Assembly (NCBI RefSeq): GCF_001522545.3
Contig: NC_031768.1
Location: forward strand, 92,924,230 to 92,988,229
Reading direction: 5' to 3'
DNA: 64,000 nucleotides
From: Parus major
Lineage: Eukaryota > Chordata > Aves > Passeriformes > Paridae
Positions 63,901-64,000 of the stretch are shown piece by piece (position 1 is the stretch's first letter; each line of letters begins with the position of its first letter). The position numbers and the translations under genes were made by a program. The notes under the pieces are model-generated. The model did no database searches and was not told where the DNA came from. It saw only the letters and a program-made list of their open reading frames with translations.

Positions 63901-64000
63901 GCACTTCTTGTTGAATTAGTTATTAACATGGAATCTGCTATCAGCAAGGACTTTAAGCTGAGTAAAACCACTTCAAACAGAGCAGATCACAGAGCCTGCC
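60931..64000. other. Right edge, no gene seen
   Basis: No supported gene. A modestly GC-richer block at about 62,400-62,760 carries cysteine-rich open frames on both strands but has no splice framing or family resemblance. Confidence 0.35.

Overview
The window reads as nuclear DNA from a bird. It carries several CR1 LINE fragments and the 3' part of an avian ERVL-type LTR, it has compact vertebrate genes with CpG-rich first exons, and its genes have clear vertebrate orthologues. I cannot name the species from the sequence. A neoavian or songbird is my guess, from the LTR type.

Layout. Positions 1-5.0 kb hold no gene I can support. They contain three degraded CR1 copies and a small orphan CpG-rich patch at about 2.76-2.96 kb. 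From 21.35 kb down to 5.04 kb, on the minus strand, there is an intact 16-exon gene. Spliced by hand it gives one open frame of 656 codons with the full Spire architecture: KIND domain, WH2 repeats, a degenerate Spir box and a FYVE-like zinc finger. It is far from SPIRE1 and SPIRE2 and is the most interesting object here. Head to head with it is NEPRO (+, 22.6-28.2 kb, 9 coding exons, 541 codons). TAF13 (-, 31.2-29.35 kb, 4 coding exons, 124 codons) follows, then GTPBP8 (-, 37.5-34.7 kb, 6 coding exons, 275 codons). All splice junctions in these four genes keep phase.

Context. NEPRO and GTPBP8 are convergent neighbours in the human genome (3q13.2), so this is the conserved block. Human TAF13 is on chromosome 1 and humans have no SPIRE gene in this block, so both are departures from the human order. 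The CpG-rich 5' ends of NEPRO, TAF13 and GTPBP8 are seen directly. The NEPRO and TAF13 first introns both carry GC-rich minisatellites. The genes have no obvious shared pathway: actin nucleation (SPIRE-like), nucleolar and rRNA biology (NEPRO), TFIID (TAF13) and mitochondrial GTPase (GTPBP8).

The right 26 kb (38.6-64 kb) has no gene I can support. It contains a CR1 copy, an LTR remnant, A/T-rich low-complexity inverted tracts, a heptamer microsatellite and a striking perfect 21-bp hairpin at 60,883-60,930. By synteny with human, CD200R-type genes might be expected to the right of GTPBP8, but I could not recognise any immunoglobulin exon.
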